A stretch of 64,000 nt of DNA, from positions 1 through 64,000 of the IMG/VR virus record IMGVR_UViG_3300050821_004356; one strand, written 5' to 3'. This document shows positions 33,673-40,961 of the stretch, one piece after another (positions within the stretch are counted from its first letter, which is position 1; each line of letters opens with the position of its first letter). The notes under the pieces are model-generated. The model saw nothing but the letters and a program-made list of their open reading frames with translations, had not been told where the DNA came from and searched no databases. This stretch comes from a virus. Position numbers and translations under genes: made by a program.

Positions 33673-34870
33673 TATTTTTCTCCCTCTTTTCGACCATCAA
33701 AGCCTGCTGTAAATCAGCTATCGTCATACGCTTATCAAGGTATTTCTGTGGGCAGGTGCCTTCGAAGAAGCGGCTGTACAACGTTTGTTTTTGCTTGTCG
33801 TTGGCATACGTGATACATAGTTGTAAGTCAACTCTGCCTGGGCGGATCAAAGCGGTGTCTAAACTCTCTTTGTGGTTCGTGGTCAGGATGAAGATCGCGC
33901 CGTATGGGGACAACAGACCGTCCATAACGTTCAAAAGACCGGATAACGTAACACCGTTTTTATCTTTTGATGCTTTTGTCTTTTTCGTGCGGCTATGTGA
34001 TGCGTGAACCCCGTCGACATCTTCGACAATTATGAACGAGTTCGGTTCGACAGTCTTGGATGACTCCATCAAAGATGTATCGGTCATATCCGCTAATTTC
34101 AAAATATAAATATTGGCATTGAATTTTGCCGACAACCCCGCCACCAAACTAGTTTTGCCCGTCCCCGGAGGCCCATAGAACAAAAATCCCTTGCGGTATG
34201 GTATACCCATTTCCGCATACCATTCTTTTTTGGCTTTAAACTCGACGATTTCTTGTATTACTTGATCCTTGTCTTCTTCGGGCAAAATAACAGTGTTGAT
34301 CCCACGGGGCTGAAAAGCGTGAATCTCCTGCCATTCACCCCAAGAACCCCAAGCATAAAGTTCAGGTTTCTTTTCTTCTTGCTTGACGAACTGATTAAAA
34401 ACATCGTCCATTAATTTTCGAAATATATCCTGCTTCCGGCCTAATGTCTTTAGTGTTATACTCTCCGAACGAGTAGTCATGGATATACCGCCCGCCATTT
34501 TAGCTTTCTCTTCCGAACGAAAAAATGTTGCAGACAGAACTCTCCCTCGGTAAAGCATCCAATGATGACCAGGTGCTGGAACAACTGCGTACGACCGCGC
34601 GCCTTTGTTGTATACATCCAGGTGTCGGGTACGTTTCATAATGCGTTGGTTTTCCAACCACAGTTTAGTCCAATAGTATGCTTTTTGGTCGTCGGTGACC
34701 GTTATGGTTACGGTTGTTTGATGGACTATCCAGGCCCAAATTTTAGCCGGTATAGAACGAAGCGCCGCAATAACGCTGCCAAGGGCCATTAATAAAATGC
34801 CGCCGCTCGCGAACTGATTCGGATTGTGCAAAATAGATGTGTAAACCGCGTGAAGAAGCTCTCGTATCAC
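33659..34870 (-). CDS. BCS1-like membrane-bound AAA ATPase
   Basis: A 403-residue protein. An N-terminal hydrophobic span (~22-40, GGILLMALGSVIAAL) and a ~160-residue middle domain precede the AAA core. The core has Walker A GPPGTGKTS (~231-239), Walker B FIIVEDVDG (~275-283), sensor TTNH, and RPGRVD with the arginine finger. The HFKA-type middle domain and the AAA core together match the BCS1 type, known in mitochondria for moving folded Rieske protein and also found in bacteria. A role in moving or remodelling a membrane-linked protein during infection is inferred. Confidence 0.8.
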   Translation of the reverse strand: MIRELLHAVYTSILHNPNQFASGGILLMALGSVIAALRSIPAKIWAWIVHQTTVTITVTDDQKAYYWTKLWLENQRIMKRTRHLDVYNKGARSYAVVPAPGHHWMLYRGRVLSATFFRSEEKAKMAGGISMTTRSESITLKTLGRKQDIFRKLMDDVFNQFVKQEEKKPELYAWGSWGEWQEIHAFQPRGINTVILPEEDKDQVIQEIVEFKAKKEWYAEMGIPYRKGFLFYGPPGTGKTSLVAGLSAKFNANIYILKLADMTDTSLMESSKTVEPNSFIIVEDVDGVHASHSRTKKTKASKDKNGVTLSGLLNVMDGLLSPYGAIFILTTNHKESLDTALIRPGRVDLQLCITYANDKQKQTLYSRFFEGTCPQKYLDKRMTIADLQQALMVEKREKNNGSS

Positions 34871-35058
34871 TTTGCCCCCACTGGAATAGGTTCTGCCAAT
34901 CTCTCAACGACATCGGCCGTGTGCCGCAATCTGTGACCGTTACTCAAAATGATATAGTACCACAAGCCGCCTTCGGTCTTCTTCGCTAAGAACACGCTAG
35001 TCGGGTCGGCCTTCATTCGCCAGCTTGTGTAGCCTTTGTCTATTCGTACCAGGCTCAT
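34867..35058 (-). CDS. Hypothetical protein
   Basis: A 63-residue beta-rich protein (TSVFLAKKTEGGLWYYIILS). ATGA joins it to the ATPase gene downstream and the next gene upstream. Function unknown; the coupling suggests related expression with the ATPase. Confidence 0.6.
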   Translation of the reverse strand: MSLVRIDKGYTSWRMKADPTSVFLAKKTEGGLWYYIILSNGHRLRHTADVVERLAEPIPVGAK

Positions 35059-35342
35059 ACCAAATAGCTGTTCAACTTTCCGGGTCCGACTTGATCCTTC
35101 CGACGAGACTCGATCTTCGTGTTGTCTAAAACAATGGCAAGAGCCGCTGCCAACGCATTGTCGAGGCCCGCATGCGTTTTCTTTTTGATGTCGCCAAAGT
35201 CGACGCCGCCCATCACGAAACCCTTGCCCGCGTATGGCTTGTTAGCCGCGCGCTTCAGTTCTGCACGAAGCTGGCGGTGCGACATCGTTTCGACCGCTTG
35301 TGGAACCACAGCCTCTACTGCGACTTTCTTTTCGTCAGACAT
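35055..35342 (-). CDS. Hypothetical protein
   Basis: A 95-residue basic protein starting MSDEKKVAVEAVVPQ after GAGAAAGG. It has a helical centre (SHRQLRAELKRAANKPY) and an Ala-rich helix. Not recognised. Confidence 0.6.
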   Translation of the reverse strand: MSDEKKVAVEAVVPQAVETMSHRQLRAELKRAANKPYAGKGFVMGGVDFGDIKKKTHAGLDNALAAALAIVLDNTKIESRRKDQVGPGKLNSYLV

Positions 35343-35344
35343 GA

Positions 35345-35458
35345 TTACCAAACCTTTCTCAGGAAATGAATAGCGATGAAAGCAATTGTACCCCACGCAA
35401 TCAACCAAATTAAAAGCATCACAACCGTTCCTACGGCACTAAATTTAATAATGTTCAT
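35345..35458 (-). CDS. Tiny single-span membrane protein
   Basis: A 37-residue protein with one long membrane segment (~8-30, VGTVVMLLIWLIAWGTIAF) and basic end residues. AGGAGG lies just before the ATG, a strong site for such a small gene. Function unknown. Confidence 0.6.
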   Translation of the reverse strand: MNIIKFSAVGTVVMLLIWLIAWGTIAFIAIHFLRKVW

Positions 35459-35466
35459 GTTTCCTC

Positions 35467-35754
35467 CTAGAAATTTTCTGCTTTCGGATGCGCGACCGAC
35501 CAGGTCGAACGGTACGCTGGCCTAACTCGGTAGTTGTGAACGTCTACGCCGTTGTGTAAGCGATTTTTACCAGCGTAATTTGGTAGCTCCTGGGTCAACT
35601 GTTTCCCGTCTTCACCGAGCACCGGCTCGACGCCACTAAACTTTACGGCTTGCCGTTCAAACGGATCATCGCTTGTGCGAAGCGCTTGAAACAATCTATC
35701 ACGTTGGGCCTTGTCGGTCGATGTGTAAACTTCGTATTCGTGTTTTGGGTTCAT
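35467..35754 (-). CDS. Hypothetical protein
   Basis: A 95-residue protein; charged helix first (TSTDKAQRDRLFQALRTSDD), then a Tyr/Arg-rich end. ATGA overlap upstream. Not recognised. Confidence 0.6.
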   Translation of the reverse strand: MNPKHEYEVYTSTDKAQRDRLFQALRTSDDPFERQAVKFSGVEPVLGEDGKQLTQELPNYAGKNRLHNGVDVHNYRVRPAYRSTWSVAHPKAENF

Positions 35755-35969
35755 TGGCGATCATCCTTGTGTAGCTTCAAAAACTCGATAACTTCTTGCG
35801 TGCAAGCGATATCGAAAATTATACCTGCATTTGCCATACTCCAGGTGTATTTGCGCCACGGAGCGTAGTACTGGATAAAACCGAGTAAATCGTCACTGGT
35901 TGATTTTATCAGCCAGCGCTTTGTAAGCTTGCCAGGATTGGGAGATTCTAGGAATTTCAGAAAGTTCAT
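35751..35969 (-). CDS. Hypothetical protein
   Basis: A 72-residue mostly helical protein (DDLLGFIQYYAPWRKYTW). ATGA overlaps on both sides. Not recognised. Confidence 0.6.
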   Translation of the reverse strand: MNFLKFLESPNPGKLTKRWLIKSTSDDLLGFIQYYAPWRKYTWSMANAGIIFDIACTQEVIEFLKLHKDDRQ

Positions 35970-36160
35970 GCGAGCCTCAAATCCTTGATATCGTGGGTAG
36001 CCTTTTCTGCAAATCCGACTGGGCCGCCTTTGTCGAATTTAACAGCTAGGTTAGTGGAACCACGGCGGGAGTGCCATACGTCGACGACTGTGCCCAGGCC
36101 GTATTTAGGATGCTTGATTCTTTGCGAAACGCTTAGCTTTACCGGTTTATTCGTCGACAT
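35966..36160 (-). CDS. Small Tudor/KOW-like protein
   Basis: A 64-residue protein with RIKHPKYGLGTVVDVW, the motif seen at the C-terminal Tudor-like end of UvrD/PcrA helicases and similar small barrels. AGGAG before the ATG lies in the preceding gene. It may bind RNA polymerase or nucleic acid. Moderate call. Confidence 0.55.
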   Translation of the reverse strand: MSTNKPVKLSVSQRIKHPKYGLGTVVDVWHSRRGSTNLAVKFDKGGPVGFAEKATHDIKDLRLA

Positions 36161-36341
36161 TGTTTTCTCCTAATGGTACGCGTTCTGCACCTTGACATAC
36201 CCAATAAAACAACAAAGAACAAGCGAGAGGATAATCCGTATTCATGAGCCGTCCGTCTTCCGACGTTACTATAGACGTCTCCTCGCTAAATTGCACGACG
36301 TATTTACCTGGTGGCAGTTTCTGTTCGTCAGTCAGTTTCAC
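36147..36341 (-). CDS. Hypothetical protein
   Basis: A 64-residue protein if it starts at the GTG (36341) that overlaps the stop of the tiny membrane protein upstream as GTGA. A longer reading from 36437 would lie across that gene and is less likely. Begins KLTDEQKLPPGKYVVQF. Function unknown. Confidence 0.5.
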   Translation of the reverse strand: MKLTDEQKLPPGKYVVQFSEETSIVTSEDGRLMNTDYPLACSLLFYWVCQGAERVPLGENNVDE

Positions 36342-36430
36342 GATAGCACCAACGTCATCAAATACGCGCCACCTAGTAACCCGAAGAACAACACGGTGCC
36401 CAACAACATGCCTAATTCTATGCTCGTCAT
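36338..36430 (-). CDS. Tiny single-span membrane protein
   Basis: A 30-residue hydrophobic protein (MTSIELGMLLGTVLFFGLLG and on). No clear ribosome binding site. It is supported by composition and by the GTGA junction. Similar in size to three other tiny membrane proteins nearby. Confidence 0.4.
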   Translation of the reverse strand: MTSIELGMLLGTVLFFGLLGGAYLMTLVLS

Positions 36431-36479
36431 TTGCCAAACGGCGGGTAAATTAGTGCAGCTACAAAAGCCGTGTGTTTCC

Positions 36480-36740
36480 CTAGTCAGTTTCAAGGTCGCC
36501 GCCTTCTTCGTCGTCTTCATCGCCGTGATACTCATCGTCGTAGTAGTAGACCTCGGATGGTTCCAAGATAACTGCGCCGCAATCGTCGCAAGCCAGCCCA
36601 TGTTCTTCGAAATCAGATGCCACCGTTGATTCGAGAATTTGGTCGGATACCGGCAACTTTCGTTTGTCGCCGCAATTGACGCACACGATACCGCCATCAG
36701 TAAGATAGCCAGCAGGTGTGAAATATTCGCTCGACATCAT
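36480..36740 (-). CDS. Zinc-ribbon-like acidic protein
   Basis: An 86-residue protein with CVNCG (~20) and CDDCG (~51), a classic two-knuckle zinc ribbon, and a very acidic Tyr/Asp/Glu tail. ATGA overlap with the gene before; GGAGG upstream. Function unknown. Confidence 0.65.
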   Translation of the reverse strand: MMSSEYFTPAGYLTDGGIVCVNCGDKRKLPVSDQILESTVASDFEEHGLACDDCGAVILEPSEVYYYDDEYHGDEDDEEGGDLETD

Positions 36741-36883
36741 AATCTATCCTCCAAAGGTTTAGAATGCTTCGGTGCCTTATTGCGCTTGTCCTCGATCTTG
36801 CGCGTTGCACCCGGCTTTGCGGCCTGGTTACGGGCTGCGCGGCGGGCTTCGATTGCCTTATCGAATTGGCGCTTGTATCTCAC
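36737..36883 (-). CDS. Small basic protein, GTG start
   Basis: A 48-residue, Arg/Lys/Ala-rich protein (RYKRQFDKAIEARRAARNQ). The GTG at 36883 comes 6 bases after a consensus promoter, and a stop lies in frame just upstream, so a leaderless start is likely. The basic charge suggests nucleic-acid binding. Function unknown. Confidence 0.55.
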   Translation of the reverse strand: MRYKRQFDKAIEARRAARNQAAKPGATRKIEDKRNKAPKHSKPLEDRL

Positions 36884-36889
36884 AAAGAC

Positions 36890-36918
36890 AGCCTACCACG
36901 AGCTCAATCCGATGTCAA
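36890..36918 (-). promoter_or_regulatory. Sigma70-type promoter, leaderless type
   Basis: On the minus strand: TTGACA (36918-36913), 17 bases, TAGGCT (36895-36890), then 6 bases to a GTG start. The -35 overlaps the stop codon of the tiny membrane protein upstream. Confidence 0.6.
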
Positions 36919-37013
36919 GACTTATTTTTCGGAGGGCCGATGACGTAAAGCGCGGCCACTTCGAGTAAGAGCACGACTGCTACAACCACAACCAATCGTA
37001 GTAAATCAGTCAT
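36915..37013 (-). CDS. Tiny single-span membrane protein
   Basis: A 32-residue protein with a Val/Leu-rich membrane segment (LLRLVVVVAVVLLLEVAALY) and a short basic end. ATGA overlap with the gene before. A holin-type role is possible given the endolysin 1.5 kb upstream, but nothing proves it. Confidence 0.55.
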   Translation of the reverse strand: MTDLLRLVVVVAVVLLLEVAALYVIGPPKNKS

Positions 37014-37300
37014 AGTTTTCCTGCCTCCCTCGCCAACCTGGCGTTTTCCATACGCTTGCGATAAACCCTATCCATAATCCAATTGGTACTTTCGATAGCT
37101 GCGTCTTCCGACAGCTTATGATCAACGCGTAGATGAATAATCAGCCTTAGATGGTATCGGACTTGTAGAAGTCGATGGCAGTCTACGCACCGAGCTACTT
37201 CTTCTCCTGCGTGTCGATCTACTTCTATTACCGGGAGTGGCTTTGAAAGCCACTTCTCACACGCTCTTACCCACTCCCATTCACGAATCAAGCTCAACAT
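37010..37300 (-). CDS. Hypothetical protein with a zinc-like Cys/His cluster
   Basis: A 96-residue protein. CVDCHRLLQVRYHLRLIIH suggests a C2H2-like site at ~37-55. Arg-rich helical end. It has its own promoter 24 bases upstream. Function unknown; DNA binding is possible. Confidence 0.6.
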   Translation of the reverse strand: MLSLIREWEWVRACEKWLSKPLPVIEVDRHAGEEVARCVDCHRLLQVRYHLRLIIHLRVDHKLSEDAAIESTNWIMDRVYRKRMENARLAREAGKL

Positions 37301-37323
37301 GTCCCTGTGTAACCTCTACCTAG

Positions 37324-37352
37324 ACCGTATCATTCTTACGTCCCTTTGTCAA
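37324..37352 (-). promoter_or_regulatory. Sigma70-type promoter
   Basis: On the minus strand: TTGACA (37352-37347), 17 bases, TACGGT (37329-37324). The next ATG is at 37300, so this one gives a short leader of ~17 bases. Confidence 0.65.
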
Positions 37353-37872
37353 GGAAAATCTCACACCAGAGACATAAATTAGATAATTCGTAGAAATAAG
37401 TAGGCTGGCGGCATGTTGAACACGTAGTCGAAGGCGAGGTTGACGGGACGTAGGCTTTCTCAAACGGAGGCATCGGCAGCAGGTCTTCAGCGCCAATGTA
37501 ATCGAAATCTTGTCCAGGCTTTGGCGGAATACTAACTGCGATATAAGTCTGATCATGTACTTCTTTCTTCTTTCGCTTTTTCTTCTCTTTGTCTTGTTCT
37601 TCTTTGATCGGGGCGAACTTGGCTCGGACCTCTGCGTTTATACGCTCTGTTTCAGTCAAACGCAAATACGCTTGGTACGCATCTTCAGCAATCGTCAAAC
37701 CGGACGCTGGCTTGTTCTCGCGAAGCTTGTTCAAAACCGTTAGCTTGCTAGTGTACCAAATTCTGTTCAAGCCTTCGTAACGGAACCCGGCGGCTTTGAC
37801 CGCGTTGTAGTCCCCGTTAAAATCCGTTGTGAACTCTGCCTCAAAACTCCCGGCGTTGTAGCGGATATTCAC
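37336..37872 (-). CDS. HARP-like domain protein with a C-terminal zinc knuckle
   Basis: A 178-residue protein. The first ~55 residues (FTTDFNGDYNAVKAAGF, GLNRIWYTS) resemble the HARP-type repeat of SMARCAL-like helicases, a DNA-structure-binding element. A Lys-rich coiled coil (~90-105) and a C-terminal CSTCRQPTY...CLWC zinc knuckle follow. No helicase motif is present, so it may be a free DNA-binding adaptor. The HARP match is by eye. Confidence 0.5.
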   Translation of the reverse strand: MNIRYNAGSFEAEFTTDFNGDYNAVKAAGFRYEGLNRIWYTSKLTVLNKLRENKPASGLTIAEDAYQAYLRLTETERINAEVRAKFAPIKEEQDKEKKKRKKKEVHDQTYIAVSIPPKPGQDFDYIGAEDLLPMPPFEKAYVPSTSPSTTCSTCRQPTYFYELSNLCLWCEIFLDKGT

Positions 37873-38135
37873 TACGTTTCTGTGTTTCTCGCCATATCAA
37901 TCAAGGCCAACTTATTCTCAAGACTGGCGTTCTCTTTACGCAGCTGATCCAATCCTTCGGACAAGACCGTCCACATCGCGCGAACCTGTTCTTTGTACTC
38001 GTTTTCATCCTTGGCGTCTTGCGTGGTTTCGTCCGACCAGTCCTCGTCTAGTTCTATTGGCTCGGCTTCACTGTCGATAAACCCTTCTACGAATCCTTGA
38101 GCGTACACAATTATCGAAATTTTATGCGAATCCAT
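37872..38135 (-). CDS. Hypothetical coiled-coil protein
   Basis: An 87-residue acidic protein with a C-terminal coiled coil (LDQLRKENASLENKLALID). Its stop touches the start of the HARP-like gene. Function unknown. Confidence 0.6.
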   Translation of the reverse strand: MDSHKISIIVYAQGFVEGFIDSEAEPIELDEDWSDETTQDAKDENEYKEQVRAMWTVLSEGLDQLRKENASLENKLALIDMARNTET

Positions 38136-38481
38136 TTGATCCCTCGTCTAAACCCATATTTCTTCTCTTTTTCTTAATTTCATCTTGCTCTCTCTTCCAA
38201 ATTTCGTGATGGTTTCTAAAATAGTTTGAGTTGGCCAAGTTTAAGTTCATAAAGGTAATAGCCGAATACAAATCATGGCAGGTGGCGCAAACGTCCCCTA
38301 TGTTGGGAGCAGCGTACGTAGTGAGTCGAAGAGACGAAATTGGCCATTTACAGTACGGATTGGCGCATTTCTTAGTGAGCAGGCGAAATAGGCCGTCCAG
38401 CATTTGGACATTTTTAAGCACAATTTCGTTCGCGCCCTCTTCCCCGATCTTCCATTCCAACTTGCGGTTGGCGAAGGGCAT
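38122..38481 (-). CDS. Zinc-binding hypothetical protein
   Basis: A 119-residue protein with CANPYC and CATCHDLY (~39-72), a likely zinc site, and a Lys/Arg-rich end. Overlaps the endolysin stop by one base. Function unknown. Confidence 0.6.
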   Translation of the reverse strand: MPFANRKLEWKIGEEGANEIVLKNVQMLDGLFRLLTKKCANPYCKWPISSLRLTTYAAPNIGDVCATCHDLYSAITFMNLNLANSNYFRNHHEIWKREQDEIKKKRRNMGLDEGSNGFA

Positions 38482-39005
38482 TAGCTATTTATCCGGCGTA
38501 CCCAATCGACAAAATCTTCTTTCTCTTCTGGTTTGGCTACGGTAACATTGAACGCATGCGTCACAAACGACGTTTTATACGCTTGGAGTAAAGAGTTTTC
38601 TTCAGATTGGTTCACGGCGCTAAGGGTGTTAGGCCCAAAATTCCCATCGACTGTTACATCAGAAAATGTAGGGGCCAAAACCGCTTGAAGTATTCTAATG
38701 GCCGTACCCACTCCGAACAAAACGCCCAGATCGAACAATTTGTTCGCCACGATCTGAGACTCGATTTGCGAATAAAGAGTTTTCCAAAAATGTTCTTCGT
38801 AGTACGCTATAGCTTGATCGGGCGTTAAGTCCTTGATCACGACCCCGGGCAAGTCTACTGCAGTGATGCCGTATTTCGTGCCTATGAGTTCGCCTTGCCC
38901 GATAACTCCGCTAGACCAGTTCGCGTGGTCGTGGGGGCTGTCTTGATATCCGCCTTCGTGCTCGGGATCGATTGTAATGAGTACCGCCGTTCTAAAGTCA
39001 GCCAT
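38481..39005 (-). CDS. Endolysin, GH108 N-acetylmuramidase
   Basis: A 174-residue enzyme that cuts the glycan strands of peptidoglycan at the end of infection. The catalytic Glu is in HEGGYQDSPHD (~16-26), with TKYGITAVDL following, as in family GH108. The C-terminal half (DGNFGPNTLSAVNQ) is the peptidoglycan-binding part of the family. Length is normal. No signal peptide is seen, so a holin-like partner is needed; the tiny membrane proteins downstream are candidates. Confidence 0.88.
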   Translation of the reverse strand: MADFRTAVLITIDPEHEGGYQDSPHDHANWSSGVIGQGELIGTKYGITAVDLPGVVIKDLTPDQAIAYYEEHFWKTLYSQIESQIVANKLFDLGVLFGVGTAIRILQAVLAPTFSDVTVDGNFGPNTLSAVNQSEENSLLQAYKTSFVTHAFNVTVAKPEEKEDFVDWVRRINS

Positions 39006-39006
39006 T

Positions 39007-39642
39007 TTATTCTCCTAGTTCATACGTGCTAAGTTCCGCCACGCAAGTGAATTTTGTGCCTTGGAACTCAAAACTTTTGTCTACGTGATAGTGACCAAAG
39101 ACCCACTCTTCCGGAACGTGCGCGTCTAACATCACTTGCAGCGCCTCGGCTGTTCGAGACATTGTGCAATCGGCCTTTGCTGCGAAGTAATCACCGGACA
39201 AAGAGTGAAGCATAATCTTCGCGGCATTTGAAGGTGCTTCGTGAGAGACCACAAACCTGGGTTTAACCTGTTTGTAAAGGTCGATTGCCTCTTGAAGTTC
39301 CGTATAGCTGAGCTCTTCGTCGGCCCACCAGCTGACGCCCGGGGTGCGCCAGATACGGTCTATGGAGAACGCGCCAGCTAGAAAGAATAACTTGTCCTCT
39401 GGTAGGTATCCGTAATCGCCCGCGTAGCCTACCGTCGACCTGCACTTCGCCGGGTCATCGTGGTTACCACGAATCCACTTGTGATCACCATTCGTCTGAA
39501 TGTCTTTGTGGAGGCCTGGGGTGCCAGCGAATCCGATACCCATGTCACCAATTTGAAAAGTTCGCTGTCCTGCGTACTTCTGACGCAGCATCTTCTGATA
39601 CCGGTCGGTATGACCGTGAACATCCCCTATAACTGTTATCAT
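39007..39642 (-). CDS. Metallophosphatase (calcineurin-like)
   Basis: A 211-residue enzyme with all family motifs: GDVHG (6-10), GDMG, GNHD (~59-62), SHEAP, and GHYHVD (~186-191). Two metal ions are bound by these residues. Phage members remove phosphates from proteins or nucleotides. It is next to a second metallophosphatase. Confidence 0.88.
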   Translation of the reverse strand: MITVIGDVHGHTDRYQKMLRQKYAGQRTFQIGDMGIGFAGTPGLHKDIQTNGDHKWIRGNHDDPAKCRSTVGYAGDYGYLPEDKLFFLAGAFSIDRIWRTPGVSWWADEELSYTELQEAIDLYKQVKPRFVVSHEAPSNAAKIMLHSLSGDYFAAKADCTMSRTAEALQVMLDAHVPEEWVFGHYHVDKSFEFQGTKFTCVAELSTYELGE

Positions 39643-40217
39643 TGGTTTTCCTCTATTGGGCCGCGCGCTTGATATTTATCGGGATTCGCAATAAACTTGT
39701 CGAATTCTACTGGCATAAGATTCGTGTACTCGCAAGAAAACAGACGTTGCCAGGGATTCTTGAGTCGTCTCATAAAATCAGCGCCTAGCAGTTTCTTATC
39801 GCGTTCGATGCGTTCGGGGCTAGAGAATCCGTGCCAGATGTTATGCAAATGCCCGTGGATGTTCAATTCGCATCCGTCTGCAAGCGATGTGCTCGGCTCG
39901 TGAGTCAGCCACATGCTACGGAATTTCAAGCCATCGCACGCGAAGTCAAAACCGTGCTCCATCCACCACGAGCAGCTATGTTGGCGATCATGATTGCCGC
40001 GTATCAGTATCTTACGACCCGGCCACGCTCGTATCATCCACTCCCAGTCCGCATACTTCCCTATGCCCACGTCACCTAGATGTATCAACGTGTCTTCTGC
40101 CTTCAACGTGTTCATCATGTTTCGATGTATGATCTCAGAAAAGTTTGGCGGCCGCTGGCAATACGTTTGCATCGCGGTGTGCTTTAAGTGACTATCCGAA
40201 AACAAGTAAAAGCTCAT
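39639..40217 (-). CDS. Metallophosphoesterase
   Basis: A 192-residue enzyme with SDSHLKH (7-13), GDVGIG, RGNHD, THEP and HGHLH. The ATG at 40217 overlaps the stop of the tiny membrane gene upstream (ATGA); a TTG four codons earlier is less likely. The subtype differs from its neighbour (SDSH opening), so it is probably not a recent duplicate. Confidence 0.85.
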   Translation of the reverse strand: MSFYLFSDSHLKHTAMQTYCQRPPNFSEIIHRNMMNTLKAEDTLIHLGDVGIGKYADWEWMIRAWPGRKILIRGNHDRQHSCSWWMEHGFDFACDGLKFRSMWLTHEPSTSLADGCELNIHGHLHNIWHGFSSPERIERDKKLLGADFMRRLKNPWQRLFSCEYTNLMPVEFDKFIANPDKYQARGPIEENQ

Positions 40218-40342
40218 AATTTTATCCAAGTCACGTTATGCTTAGGCTTGTGTGGGAAAAACACGTTTAACGTGTAAACCACCGCTTCGGCCACAGTCAA
40301 AAACAAAATCGTTGATAAAAGAATACTAGCCGCCAATCTCAC
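40214..40342 (-). CDS. Small single-span membrane protein, GTG start
   Basis: A 42-residue protein with a membrane segment at residues ~3-26 (LAASILLSTILFLTVAEAVV). GTGA joins it to the gene before and ATGA to the phosphoesterase after. Function unknown. Confidence 0.55.
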   Translation of the reverse strand: MRLAASILLSTILFLTVAEAVVYTLNVFFPHKPKHNVTWIKL

Positions 40343-40620
40343 AGTTCCGCCCCCTCAGGCCAGCGACTTTTAAACGCTTGTTTTTCGTCTATACAACCTG
40401 GGCACCGATCAAAGGCCACGTCTATGGCCACGTTTAAATCATCCTGGGAAGACAGTATATGTGCGTTTACCGGGATTGTTTTTAAATGTTTCGCGCACTT
40501 TACAAAATACTCATTACCGACGGGGTTAAAAGAAGACGCTGGAACTACCCACAAGGTGCCTCTGCGGTCCACCCAATTCGAAAAAGACGAGTCGTGCCTG
40601 AGATTATAATAAGCCATCAC
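40339..40620 (-). CDS. Hypothetical protein with a CPGC pair
   Basis: A 93-residue protein. CAKH (~42) and CPGC (~74) could form a zinc site. Joined by overlap to the peptidase-like gene. Function unknown. Confidence 0.6.
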   Translation of the reverse strand: MMAYYNLRHDSSFSNWVDRRGTLWVVPASSFNPVGNEYFVKCAKHLKTIPVNAHILSSQDDLNVAIDVAFDRCPGCIDEKQAFKSRWPEGAEL

Positions 40621-40961
40621 CTTTTCCTCAAATATTTACATATGCGTTCCGTTATATAGCCAATATGGTATGCTGGTGTTTCCCCTTTCAGTTTAATACC
40701 GACAAGTTTCATCATACTTTCAACAACGTGGAACGCCTCGTGGGCCGCTGTTCCAATAGACGCATCGGGGTTTAAGAACACGAAACAAACTTTTCCACCC
40801 GCATATATCGTAATCGCATCCGCTTCGCTGTCGCTATCATCAGCCAAATCTGCGATGTCTGAATACTTCTTGATAGATTTTTCTATATCGTCCGTTATTT
40901 CTACGTGGACGGTGAAATCAGAGAATACTGGAAATTTTATGAGCTCGATTCTATTTTTCAC
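40617..40961 (-). CDS. Putative zinc metallopeptidase
   Basis: A 114-residue protein with AAHEAFHVVESMM (HExxH at ~73-77) followed ~20 residues later by ETPAYHIGYI, the pattern of small phage metallopeptidase-like proteins. No signal peptide. It ends the sugar cassette and overlaps its last glycosyltransferase by ATGA. Confidence 0.6.
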   Translation of the reverse strand: MKNRIELIKFPVFSDFTVHVEITDDIEKSIKKYSDIADLADDSDSEADAITIYAGGKVCFVFLNPDASIGTAAHEAFHVVESMMKLVGIKLKGETPAYHIGYITERICKYLRKR

